Assembly: GCF_000002995.4 (NCBI RefSeq)
Contig: NW_025062479.1
Span: 23,924,221-23,988,220 of the forward strand
Direction: 5' to 3'
From: Brugia malayi
Lineage: Eukaryota > Nematoda > Chromadorea > Rhabditida > Onchocercidae
Length of the DNA stretch: 64,000 bases
Shown: positions 1-12,800 of the stretch, in pieces
Position numbering within the stretch: the stretch's first letter is position 1
How the letters are laid out: each line of letters opens with the position of its first letter
Program-made: the position numbers and the translations under genes
Notes under the pieces: model-generated
The model's database searches: none
What the model was told of the DNA's origin: nothing
Seen by the model: only the letters and a program-made list of their open reading frames with translations

Positions 1-624
1 TTACATTTTATGTTTATAATCGGATAAATCGAATATTCGAGCAAATTATTTAATTGCTATTAATATATTCACAAAAGTTTTTATGCTTTAAATACTACAT
101 TCTAAGATTCTTTTTTGTAAGCAAAATAAGCTAATCATAGCACACAAATAGCATATTTTATCATTTAATTCGTTGTCTTTAGAGACAAGAGCAAAATGGA
201 AATTAATTGCTATTGCTATTATCACTATCATTATCGCTATTACTATTACTAGTATCATCATATATACATAGATAGCACATATACCCATCATAATTTCATC
301 TATTCTTTTTCCCGTGTTTCAAAGTAAACAGCATATCTTATCTATAGGTCCACTGCTTTTATCCCAATAAAAATTCATTTCCTTGCTATATTGTTTAGTT
401 TTATTTTCTCATCTATACTATAATTTCCAAATTTTTTCTTTTTTTTCACAAACGAAATCAATATTTTATACATAAGCATACGTGTTGTTTACGTGTCTGT
501 ATACGTGTGTTTACATATATTTATGCATTAAAAAATTACTGCAACCTTTGAATGGTCATATAAAATATAATAGATGTAGCAATTAGTTATTTATAAAATT
601 AGCAGAAATTATATACTATTTTTC

Positions 625-627
<3 letters not shown>

Positions 628-666
<39 letters not shown>

Positions 667-792
667 TCTCCACTAAATTTTTATTAGTTGTAAAAAATTA
701 ACAGTGCATTTTTTTTTATCAAAATAATAATACTACTATTAGTATTAAGCATAGCAATAATAATAATAATGATAATGGTAACAATGATAATG

Positions 793-868
<76 letters not shown>

Positions 869-957
869 TATAATTATAATTATAATGATAACGACAATGA
901 TAATGATAATGATGATAGTGATAATGATAATATTAACAATAATAGTGATAATGATAA
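628..957. repeat. ATT/AAT trinucleotide arrays
   Basis: Nearly pure ATT units run from about 628 to 663. A longer, partly interrupted AAT/AAC/GAT array follows from about 750 to 957. Frames through it give artefactual polyisoleucine and polyleucine proteins. Confidence 0.9.
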
Positions 958-2400
958 TGATCTTGATGACATATGAGGATAAAAAGTTATCATTAGTTGT
1001 GTGTGTAAGAGAGAGAGGAAGAGAGAGAAAGTTTATCCATCCCTTTGCTTGGCAGTAGTATAAATCAGCGCAAAAATACATAATTCTTCATTGCTATACG
1101 CATATCACTTGGCATGTTTGTTTGTCCTTTCGTATATATGTATATAATACATACACACACACACATACACACATGCATACACACACATATATATACATTT
1201 GTCTGTCTGTCAGCTGAGAAATTTCTTAACAAACGAGAAAATGAAAAATATTCAGATGAGGAAGAAGAAGAAGAAGAGAGAGGTTAAGATGAAAGATTTT
1301 AACCAACAAAATGATCATTTTCTTTGGAAAAAGCAAAATAATAATTCATCGTTAAAATGGCGCAAAAGATAAATGCAGCTAGTAAGTGAGTGTAAGCCAT
1401 ATTCATTCATTTAAGCTATCTATCTATCTATCAATCTATCTATTCTATCTAACCATTTTGCATTTATTCTAATCTATTCATATAGCTTTAACATTTTAAT
1501 TTCGTCCTCTCAATCTTTTCTCTTATGTTTTTCTTGTCAACCTGCTGAGTAGTATAGTAAGTAGGCTGATTAAAAACCAGCCTGCTAATAGTAGTAGTAG
1601 TAGCAGCAGCATTTTTCTTCAGCTGTTTAGCATTTATGCATCAAATTTGCTAGTATATAACCGGTCATCATGACAGATTATTTTCGTAGTTTACAAATTG
1701 TTGTTTTCATTAAGGCTAATATTTTAAACTTTTCACTGATTTGAATGCTAATAATAATAATAATAATAAATGATGGAAAAGAATGGAAAAGAGGGAGAGA
1801 GAGAGAGAGGGAGAGAGAGAGTTCTAAGATTTTAAAACAGTATAAAGCGGTAAAAGAAAGATGGTGAGAAGGAAATGAGGAATAAAATCTGAATGAAAAT
1901 GGAGCAAGAAAAAGACAGATTGCAAATGAAATGAAATGAAATGAAATGATTGAAGAAAGGAATGAACAGGAAAAAGAGAAAAGATTTGTTTTGCATGTAA
2001 ATCAAAATTTTTGTTTTTATGAAGTTAAATTATGCTACAAACATCGTTCACAGGTTGCATTTTTGCGCATCTCTTCTCATTTCTAACCAGTTTTTCCTCT
2101 CGTATTGTTAATAATCATTCTCTTGTCCATTTATAGGAATTATTTTTATAAATAATGTTATGCCGAAATGAGAAATGAAAAACTTCCGGGTTGATGGATT
2201 AATTCTGAAATTTTCCAACATTTAAATAAATTATCACAATGAAAACCAATTCATTCCTATCATCACTACAGTTATCAGTTCAATTTTAGAAATTTGTCAA
2301 ATTTTAATAAAATTTTCATAGCTAAATAAATTTTTATGCATACTAATTTTTAATCAAGTAAGCGGATTAGATGACAATACATTGACAGATGTAATCCTAA

Positions 2401-2881
2401 ACCACGCAGATTAATTATACTCATTATCAGTAGTAAAGTCACATTGAAATTACTCTTTTCGAACGGAAAAGAAAAACAATTCGGTTCAGATAGAACAAGA
2501 TATTTTTCCGCCTTTTTTTATCTAAATTTCTAATACGGTTTCAATTTCCTCATTGGCTAATATCCGGTATTGTTGAAGAATTAATTATTTGAGTTAAAGC
2601 TGCTTCATTTTCTCTATTCCTGGCATGTTAGATTTAAATAACCACGCAGATTAATTATACTCATTATCAGTAGTAAAGTCACATTGAAATTACTCTTTTC
2701 GAACGGAAAAGAAAAACAATTCGGTTCAGATAGAACAAGATATTTTTCCGCCTTTTTTTTCTAAATTTCTAATACGGTTTCAATTTCCTCATTGGCTAAT
2801 ATCCGGTATTGTTGAAGAATTAATTATTTGAGTTAAAGCTGCTTCATTTTCTCTATTCCTGGCATATTAGATTTAAATAAC
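2401..2881. repeat. Tandem duplication, two 240-bp copies
   Basis: The block at 2401-2640 is repeated immediately at 2641-2881. Both begin ACCACGCAGATTAATTATAC. I see only a T-run length difference, an adjacent base change, and GCATGTTAG versus GCATATTAG near the ends. Near identity points to a recent duplication or an assembly duplication. No coding content is seen. Confidence 0.95.
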
Positions 2882-2923
2882 CATGATTATAATTTTTCTA
2901 AATGAATAAATGAATAATTTTTT

Positions 2924-2968
2924 GTATCATTCATTTCCGAAAAAAAACTTTCCGGAAATGAATGATAC
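2924..2968. repeat. Perfect 16-bp inverted repeat (hairpin)
   Basis: GTATCATTCATTTCCG at 2924-2939 is the exact reverse complement of CGGAAATGAATGATAC at 2953-2968, separated by a 13-nt A-rich loop. A related single arm occurs near 8460-8476. It could be the tip of a small MITE-like element or a structured RNA. Confidence 0.8.
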
Positions 2969-3447
2969 AGTCTTGTAATGAATAGTAGTACTTTTTTTTT
3001 TAAACTTTCTGTTTATTTCAAATGATTTCCAATTATCATTTCATTTTATACGCTTCATTGAGTCAGTTATTGAACTGTAATTTATTTTTAATTAAAAAAA
3101 AAGAAAAAAAGAAAGAGAAGATATTCTCTTCTTACGTTTCTTTAATGAAAATGTAAGCAAGATTATCCCTCTTTTTCTTTTTTGCAAATTATTAAATTAT
3201 GAATTTGAATGAATTTCGAATTTTGCCATTTTACACTGACTGATGTGCAATAAATAATTTTGTTAACCTAAATATAAATTCTTATTTTTTCTTTGCCAAT
3301 ATCGTCATTCTCTTCTCTTCTCTTCTTCAATAACTAAGTTGTTCTTATTTACGGATTTCCAGTTTTCTTCCAATCAAACAAAATCAACAATTTATCTCGG
3401 TGCATTTTATTTGGAAAATATATGAATTTGACGTTTTCTTTTTCTCC

Positions 3448-3449
<2 letters not shown>

Positions 3450-3544
<95 letters not shown>

Positions 3545-3550
3545 ATTATT
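3450..3550. repeat. ATT trinucleotide array
   Basis: About 100 bp of ATT units with one TATATT interruption. It is followed to about 3780 by degenerate AGT/TAG-rich simple sequence. Confidence 0.9.
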
Positions 3551-4892
3551 ATTGTTACGGGAGAAAATTGAAAGAAAATAATACGAGATCAAACAGAAAA
3601 TAAAATACAGTAAAGAACAATAAGCTACCTAATAATAGTAATAGTACTAACAATAAGTAATTGTAGTAGTAGTTACAATACTGTTAGCAGTTGTAGCAGT
3701 AATATTACTTATTGTAACAGTAAATATTAGCAGTAGTAGTAGTAATAGTAGTAGTAGTAGTAGTAATAGTAATACTAGTGGTAATAGCTTATAAAAATGC
3801 CTTAGGCGATCGTCCCCTCTTGCTCTTATAACATAAAATAAATAATATAATTCCTCGTGTTTATACGCATATGTTCAGTGAGGCTATTTTTCTTTCAACT
3901 CTTATTTTCCTTATTTTTCATTTTAGCTTTTTCATTTTCCAATTTTTTCTTATATTCTAAAGTAGGATGTATATTTGAGAGGGAGAATGAGAGATAGAGA
4001 AAGAGGAGAGGGAGGGAGAGAGGGAGAAAAGAAAAAAGAAAGGAGAGAATATTCAATATATTATAATAACAATAACATAGTTTACTATTGGTAGTTGCAG
4101 TAGTAGTAGTAGTAGTAGTAACTAGTAATAAAAATGGCAATCATATTGGGGACAGCTCAATTGCACACAAAATGCCTGCAACGTCCACAGCAACAACTTG
4201 TGATTTATGAATGTATGTGTATGTATGTATGTAGATATATGTATGTGAACAACAACCGGAAAATTGATGAAATAAGATTGAACTGATGCTTTTCCGTAAA
4301 CAATACCAATAGATATAAAAATGCAAATAAATAAACAAATAAACAAACAAACATTTATGCATACATACATACATTATATACACATATAATTGATCCATAA
4401 AGATTCATAATAAAATGGACATATCTTTTTCTAATGTTACATTTAATAATGGGATAATTTCACTTTTCAACAAATCAACAAACAAGAAATGAATGGTATA
4501 CAAGAAGAGAAAATTTTGATAAATCATAAATCAACATATAATTATTAATTGTAATGGAAAATAATTTTTATTTCATCTTTCTTCCATTTTAATTAATTAA
4601 TGCAAATTGAAAATAAAACTACATAAGATTAAATCAATCATTCTTAATAAAAAATACTACTTGCAATTATGATAAAATGATGATTATTTATTGGTTACTC
4701 TTTTTTTTTTTCGCTTTTTCTTGTGTTGTAATCAATTTTATATTACAACTTAAAATAGAAATATTTTAATTTCTCTGATAGTAAAAAAAAATGCTCAAAA
4801 ATATCTTATTTTCAAACCAGTCATTTATTTACAATTATTATAGTAAAATTATTTTATTAATTATATTTTTATTGTAATTTTTTTTACCGTTG

Positions 4893-4923
<31 letters not shown>

Positions 4924-5137
4924 TTGAATCTTTAATACTTTTAACAAAATGTTTGCCATAATTATCCATTTAATGTTAAACTTTATGGTAACTATTTGAC
5001 TTAAAATTCCTATCAAATGACGTTAAAGTTTTTATCAAACTTTTTATGATATTTCGTTTTATCTTTATTAGCCATTATAATTAATTTGAAATGTAATATA
5101 GTATAAAATATATTTTTACCTATATTACCATTTATAG

Positions 5138-5391
5138 GTGTTGGATGGTAGTGAAACTATGAGGGTGATAACGTTTTCACCGGTTCTCCTGATAACATCC
5201 TGAAATTACCCTGTATAATAGCAGTGGTAAAAAGCAAGAAGTGAGAAAATTTAGAACGAAACGATTGAAATTTCACAAGAAAAATAATCCAGGAGGACGA
5301 GTACCATCATAATTGAATGAGTTATGAGGAATTAGTTGAAGTAGTAGAAACGAACGGATGGTCACTGCAGAGGAGCAACATTTTCATCAAG
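5138..5391 (+). other. hbl-1: Probable 5' exon of hbl-1 (leader plus possible start)
   Basis: This segment is less AT-biased than its surroundings. It is bounded by a TTTATAG acceptor-like site and a GGTACTTG donor-like site at 5392. It contains ATG at 5358 followed by eleven codons and one extra base (MVTAEEQHFHQ). Joined to an acceptor at 6860-6861 it would read in frame into the first long hbl-1 exon (...[12 protein letters not shown]). The alternative is that it is only 5' UTR and translation starts at 6852. The weak AAAATAG acceptor is the main doubt. Confidence 0.4.
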
Positions 5392-6851
5392 GTACTTGTT
5401 TTTCAATCTTTTTTATTATTAATAATCATAAATGTTTCATTCATTGATCGGAATAGATTGTAATTTTAATTTAGTATAAATAACTAATAAGAAATTTATA
5501 ATTATTTATATCTTTTTCTTTTTATAACTTTTATAACAATGTATATATGTGATAAGATTGAAATGTAAAGTAAATATCAATCGATGAACACTTTTCATAT
5601 TAGGCAATAATATCTACATTTTTTAAATGATCATTAAAAAAAAAAAAAAAAAAAAAATGAAGAATATTGTCCAATTATTTAAAATTTTAAATCTTTATAA
5701 ATATATGTAGCATAACTAAAAATATAACTAAAAATATGATTGAGTTATAAATGCAATTATATCATATTGTATTGACTAGTTAAGTTATCCTGTGAATTTT
5801 ATTCAATTTTAACCATAAAGGGTTTGTTAATTCAATGAAAGGAATAACTATTTGTTATTTTCAAACTATTTGAAAATGTCTAAATATGCTCATAGCTAAT
5901 TTATAACATACATTACTTGTACAAATAATACAATTCATATTATTTATTCAATTATAAAACATATATGAAAGGAGAATTAAAAAAAAAAAAAAAAAATTTG
6001 AGAGAAAAAAAAAATGCAAAGAAATATAAAAATGAAATTAAAGTTTGCAATCGAAAGAAAAAAGAAAAAAGCTAAAAAGAGCGAGGAAAAAAAACATAAA
6101 AATAAAAAAGATGAAATATTCTTGGAAGGAATCATTTAAGCATATCAAATGCTTACATAATTGAATATATATATGTATATATTTATTTTTATATTCATAT
6201 AAGACAACCAAATACATAACGATGATACTTTTCTTTTTTATATTTTATTGTTGACAATAAAATATCAAAAAAAAAAAAAAAAACTATATTTTTCTTTTCT
6301 TTGCCATTTTTCTCTTTTAATTTGTATGTGTTTTTTCGCTTCCTTTCTTTTTATTTTCGTTTTTTTTTTTTTTGTTTTGAAATATTCATGATGAATTTTT
6401 CCTTTGAAACTTAGTTTATCTGAATCAACACATGAAAGTATGAAGATAATTGAAAGAAAGAATGGAACTTTTTTTTTTTTTTTAGTCTTTTATTGAATTC
6501 AATTTTTTCCATTTTCTTCCTTCTTTTTCTAAGCGTTATTTGTTTTATTTTTCTTTTTTCATTTATTTTGATATGATTTTTCAATTAATTTTGCAAATTT
6601 GACATTTTTATCAATTAGTGTATTCAATGAATTAAATGGTTTAAAAATTTATTAATGAATAATTTTTTAATCAGGCGGTGGTTTCCTTCCTTTTTTTTTT
6701 TTGAATTTTTTTATGCATCTTTTGAATGAGGGGGTAAGATAACTTTCTTATCTATCTTTACCCGAATGAATTATTTCTCATTAATTATTATTTTTTTTTT
6801 TTTTTTCATTAATGACAAATTCAACCTAACATAACGTTAACATTCTTTTTA

Positions 6852-9800
6852 ATGAAAATAGCATTTCAGAATTATACCGATAATACACGTGGCTTTTATC
6901 CAATGCAGCACGATAAGAACGTTACTGGAACGGCTGGCGTAAGTCTATCGTCTATCACACCTTATGATAGTTTCGTCCAACAACAACAACAACAACAACA
7001 ACAGCAATCATCAAGTGGTAGTTCAGTACTACCAACTCGATTAATATCATCTCTATCTTCTGAGCTATCAAATTTAGATGGAGGTGATTCGCAAGATTCA
7101 TTGCAACAGCAACAGAATGATACGACACAAAAATTGCTAGCTCATCTTAGTTCAACTATTAATAGTGGTCCTTCTGTACCACATGTAACAACAACAACAA
7201 CACCTCAACAAGCTTACATAACTGCTGCAGCTGCAGAAGAAGCTAAATTAATGGAAACCAGAAAGCAGGAACTTCTCCAAAAATTACAACAACAATTAAA
7301 TAGTAGCAATAAAGTATCCGCTAATGGTACCACTAATGCAACCGTTGCAGCACAACTTTGGCTACAGCAAAATTGCGCTGCATTGCAGCAGCAGCAACAG
7401 CAACAACAACAACAACAACAACAACAGCTGGCGAATAAGATAAATCAAAATCAATCCTCGATTATTTTGACCAATCATTCGACTACTGCAAATCTGATAC
7501 CTGAAACACATCAAATTCAACAGGATGTTAAGCAGCAGCGAACTTCATTCCTGAATTCCGATTATCAGCAACTTGTACAAAATGGTGATTTACGATTACA
7601 GGATGAAAGTGAACAGCAGTTTTTATCAGATGTTAAAACTGTTACAGTATCACAACATCATACATCTCTATCACCACATCCTGTGGTACATACCGATGAT
7701 GGTTCCAGTGCTTTCCGGCTGCTGAATCAAAATATGGAAATGCGGCAAGATCGTGCTATTACTGCTACAGCAGTAATAACTCGAGATTGTGATGATGTAT
7801 CAAATTTTGCAATACCATCATCATCATCATCGTCAACTTCCTCTTTTGTGACATCATTGTCACGGAATCATATCACATCCGTAGAAAGAGATTATCATCA
7901 TAACGGAGAAGATGATACAATTGAATCGAAACTTGTCATCGGTGATATCGAAATGACCGATGATTGTAGTAAAACTGACAAAACTATTAACATTGATGAG
8001 TCTTATTCAGTTAGCAAGATAACTGATGAAGGAGGAGGAAATGAACAATCATTATTAACAACCGGAATCAGTAATGAAATTATTGGCATCTCGACATATG
8101 CAACTATGGGTTCGGTAATTCGTACGGATAGCGATGAATTTACTGAAAAAACGGATAATGTCGATGAACAACCACGAATGAAATCTATTTTAGATTTTGG
8201 TGAATTTTACTTTTTCTATTTACCAAGCAATAGAATGAAAAGAAAAAAAGCAGGTTATTCATAAAAGTGTCTCAGTGAATGTACAACATTAAATAATCGG
8301 ATAGCAGTTTTTATTTAGCTTTTAAAAAAAAATTTAAAATTGTATTCAACCAAAAAAAAAAAAAAAAAAACATTTAAATTAGTAAAATTACATAAATTAC
8401 ATACATAATTCGTTTCATTTTTTATTTTTCTCTCGTACTCATACTGTATAACAAAAGTTCCGGAAGTGAATGATATTTGTTTCATGATTAGGAATAAAAT
8501 GTGCTTGTTATTTATTAGAAAGTTTTTTTTTTTTTTTTTTTTTTTTTTCGAGAACTAAATAGATGTTTATCAGTGAGCCTTCTTGATCTTCGAAAATTCC
8601 TGATCTTAAAAGATTTTACTCGATTCAGAATCCAGAAATCTTTTTCCGCCTAGTTTTATTTATCTACATATGTGCCCTATTGTTGACAAATACAAACAAT
8701 GAAACAAAATAAGCATGTGATATGTGATTTTACTTTTTAGTGGATGGAGAAGTGGAAATAGATGTTGAGCACAAAGAATGTGATGAAGATGAAATGGACG
8801 AAAAACCGTTAACTGATGATGACGATGCCGGAAGCGGAATAGTTGATGATAGTGAGAGCAGGTATTACAGCAGTTTTTAATTAGAATTTTTTAGTTTTTT
8901 TAAACTGTTTTTTATAATTTTGATATTTATGTAAATTCCTTGGTGACATTGTTTCTCAAAGATATTTCTCGAAAATATTATGCATCGTTATTGCAGACTT
9001 CTGGTGAGTGGCATGGAATCTCCAGAAATACATGGAACACGTACGGAAACACCGCTTGGACAAACTCGATTTACGGCAATATGCATTGAAGAACGTATCC
9101 TAAATGAAAAATTAATCCCTTCTACGACATCGTCAACAGCAACAACCTCACGTTCCGCAGCTAGCAGTGTCAGTCCATGCCATCGTTTAATGCCGCAAAC
9201 CGCACATGCGGCACCAAGCCCACGATCCGAATCCATCTCAAGTACGCCTAGTTCGTCAACATTTTGCCGTGCTCCTGGCCTAGGCCCGATAAATGTTACG
9301 GAAGCGCAACAATCTGGTGCCGCACTTCCGCTTGTCTGTAATATCTGTGGCTTCTCGTGTAACTCTAAATTCCACTACAATTCTCATATGAACACTCATG
9401 GTGATCACCAGTGCACAATGTGCGACTATACGTCACGTACGGAGGGACGTTTAAAGAAACACATGCGTGATTCACATACCGTTGAGGAACAACTTGCTGC
9501 AGGTCTTGACGTAGAACAAGCGTTAACTAACAGTACTTCTACATCAAGTACACCGGTAGCACGAATCACGACAACACCTGTCGATGCTAGCAGTCTTTCA
9601 ACCTCAATGGCTTCTGTCCTAGAAGCAGCTAATTTGGCGGCAGCTGCACAAGCTGCGGCACAAGCTGTTGCCGCTAGTTGTTCATCGAACTCAAGCAGTG
9701 GTCCAACAACATCAGCACAAAGTGATTCCGGTAGTGGTCTAAGTTTGCCGTCCGGTTCAGGAACTCCACCATCAAGCGATATAATTTCATCATCAAAGCT

Positions 9801-12800
9801 CTCCGGTGCTGCAAATTCCATAAGTGGATTGGTACCATCTGCTCTGGATCAAATTCGTGCTTTCACCGAAAATCCAAGTGTGTTACCGGATTTATCATCA
9901 GCAAATTTAGCTACAGCACTGATCTCACAGGGTCTTCTTAGTTCACAAGCATTCCATGAAAGCATCAAATCAATAAACAGTGATGAGCAATCAATTAGTC
10001 CGGTAAACGGTGATAAACCAAGGCAATGTTCAAGTAAACCAAAAACATACAAATGTAAACAATGTAGTCATATCAGTACGTCTAAAGAAGAGCAATGGGC
10101 ACATGCTCGAACTCATATACCTGTGGAAAAGCAACTTGGTTGTACAAGATGCGGTTTTGTCACCGAATATAAGCATCATTTGGTATCATATTTTTTACTT
10201 TTTATTTTACATATAAATACCACCTATAAATTAAAATTGAAGTAAAGATGAATTTGTTAATTTAGTTTTTTTTTTTTTCTAATATTTTTTCCTTTTTGGA
10301 AAATTTGAATTAAATAGAAGCAATTCAGAAATATAATAAATTCACTTGAAAAGAATGCAATTTTTAGATCATTTTGTAGATACAATTAAGATTGCAAATG
10401 CATAAATAACATTGATTAAATTGTTCTCGAAAGCAAAAAATTGTCATCCTTCTATCTAAAAAAAGAAAAAGAAAGAATTAAATAATTTTTACATTTTTAT
10501 CAAAAATAAACATTAGCAACCGGAACAAAGAATTTCTTTCAGGAATATCATTTACGGAATCATATGGGATCTAAACCATTCCATTGTAAAAAATGCGCTT
10601 ATTCCTGTGTTAATAAATCAATGCTTAATTCACATATGAAATCACATACAAATATTTATCAATTTCGTTGTCGTGATTGTACCTATGCTACAAAATATTG
10701 TCATAGCTTAAAATTACATCTGAGAAAATATAATCATAATCGAGCTACTGATGTCACCGATTCACCTGTAAGCATTACTGTCAATGCTACTGCTAGCACA
10801 AGTGATCTTTGTAATGGTAAATATTTTTTTACTAATGTCTTTTTTTTTTGTTTTGTTTACTTTTTTTTTCATCAATAAATTTCAATTGATGAAAAAGATA
10901 ATATATATATGAAAGAACTGATTAATATATGCTAAAGGTACAACGCAAGTAGTTGCGGAAAGTGATGATACAGCAATGCGACGTCTTAGTGAATCACTTG
11001 CGGTACAATCTACTGATGGTGGTTCCTCACCGGAACCACTACCAACAACATCAACTATGGCACAAGAGTTAACTGCTGCATTAGGTATGACACCGGTTGT
11101 CACCACTAATTCACTGGATATAGCATCACATTTACTCTTCCGTCAGCAACATCAGGTATGTACTTTTGTTTTTTTTTTTTTTTTATTACCGTTTATTTTA
11201 AAATGATAAAATTATTTTCTTTTTTTTAAATATATTTAATTTTTTTCTTTCAGTATATATATATATATATATATAATCATATAATCAATTGGCTAATTTT
11301 GCAGACAAATTAACAAAAAAAAGAAAAAAAAAATGATACAATTAATTAATTATTGAATAGAGACAGTAAATAAAAGAAAGATTTTGATGTTTATAGATGG
11401 AAGAAATGGAATTATTGCTCCGATTAAAAAATATGGCTGGTCTAAATCCAGGTGCTATGCTTGGTATATCATTGCAATGTCCAGCATGTAGTTATCAGGC
11501 AATCAATCAGGGTGACAGTTTACGACATCAGCTAGGCCATCTGATCGGTCCAAATGGTGAAAATCCGCTTATTCCACTGTATAATATATTTGGAATACCG
11601 CAAACAGCTGGTGTACCCAGTAGTGAAACATCATTGTTCGTTTCTTTTTTTTTTTTTTTTTTTTTGAAATATTTTAAAATATTTTAAAAAATATATTCTA
11701 CGGATTATTTGTAATCGTTTTTGCCATAATTTAGCTTCATTTTTAAAAATCTTAAGATGAGTGAAACAAAATTTGTTCGTTTATAATTTTCATTTCTTAC
11801 AATTTATTTGTCGATTAATTAATCCATCTATTTAGCTCTATTTAACTATTTGTACATTTTATTAATTTAAGCAAATTTATTATTCAATTTAAAAAGGAAA
11901 AAAAAAAATTTATTTTTCGTAATTTCATTTGTGTTTGAAAATAAATCAGTTTTATTTAGCAAATAACTTGTTTAAAATTTCTCATTTCTAGTTTTATATT
12001 TTTACATGAATTATAGCGATTCAAGTAGCAATCTAAATGAGCAAATGGAACAACAAGATGATGAAATGGAAACATCAAAAGTGGAAGTTGATGATTATAT
12101 TAGTGGTGCTGAAGTTGATGAAAAAACCGGCATAACCGATTCGGAAGATCATATGATGAGTGATATTTCCGGTATATTTTTCAATTTTTATTTATTACTG
12201 TGATAAAAAATTTAATAGAAATACTACAATGATAGAAAGTTTTTTTGATCAAAAATTTTAAATAAACTTAATTTTAATGATAAAATAAAAATTTTAGGTA
12301 GAAAAAAAAAAAATTTTTTTTTTTAATGAAAAAATTTTAATAAACTTACTTATAAGTTTTAATAAGCTTTTATGAGAAATTGTAAGGGAAGAAAATTTTA
12401 AGGAAAATTTAGGTATACTAGGCTTATTTTAAGTAAAATATGCTAGCAGAGTTATTATTATGAAAAATTAAAATTTTGATATTTATTGATTAGCAAAAAG
12501 CTATTATTGTTGGCGTATTTACTTAAAATCAAAGGGACATTTGTTTAGTCTTCTCGTATTTTCTAATGATTTAATCTAAATTAGTAGTTTTAATCTAAAT
12601 TAGCATTTTTTTTTCTTTTTTATTTATTTTATTTGATTTATTTGAACCAAATAGCAGGGATAATATGAAAGTTTAAAATTGCTGTAAATAGTCAAATTTT
12701 ATGAGATAAATTTGCATAAAAGTTTGATTTTATTGTAGGTGAGTCAGAGGATTCACCAAGTTCTGGAAAAAGTAGCACTGATGAAGGTTCATCCGGTATG

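Larger units (their letters stand above)
1..5137. other. Non-coding upstream region of hbl-1
   Basis: No coding exon could be supported on either strand. Short open frames here are made of trinucleotide repeats (leucine/isoleucine runs). The stretch holds AAT/ATT arrays, a CA-rich patch near 1150-1190, GA tracts near 1795-1820 and 3980-4030, a 240-bp tandem duplication and a 16-bp inverted repeat. It lies directly upstream of the probable first hbl-1 exon, so it presumably includes that gene's promoter, but I recognise no defined promoter element. Confidence 0.6.

Noticed and set aside
719..1081. 120-codon isoleucine/leucine-rich frame resembling a membrane protein
   Set aside because: It is made by the AAT array at 750-957 and has no other support.
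9426..9821. 131-codon minus-strand frame inside hbl-1
   Set aside because: It is the antisense shadow of the hbl-1 zinc-finger exon, whose plus-strand frame is clearly the real one.
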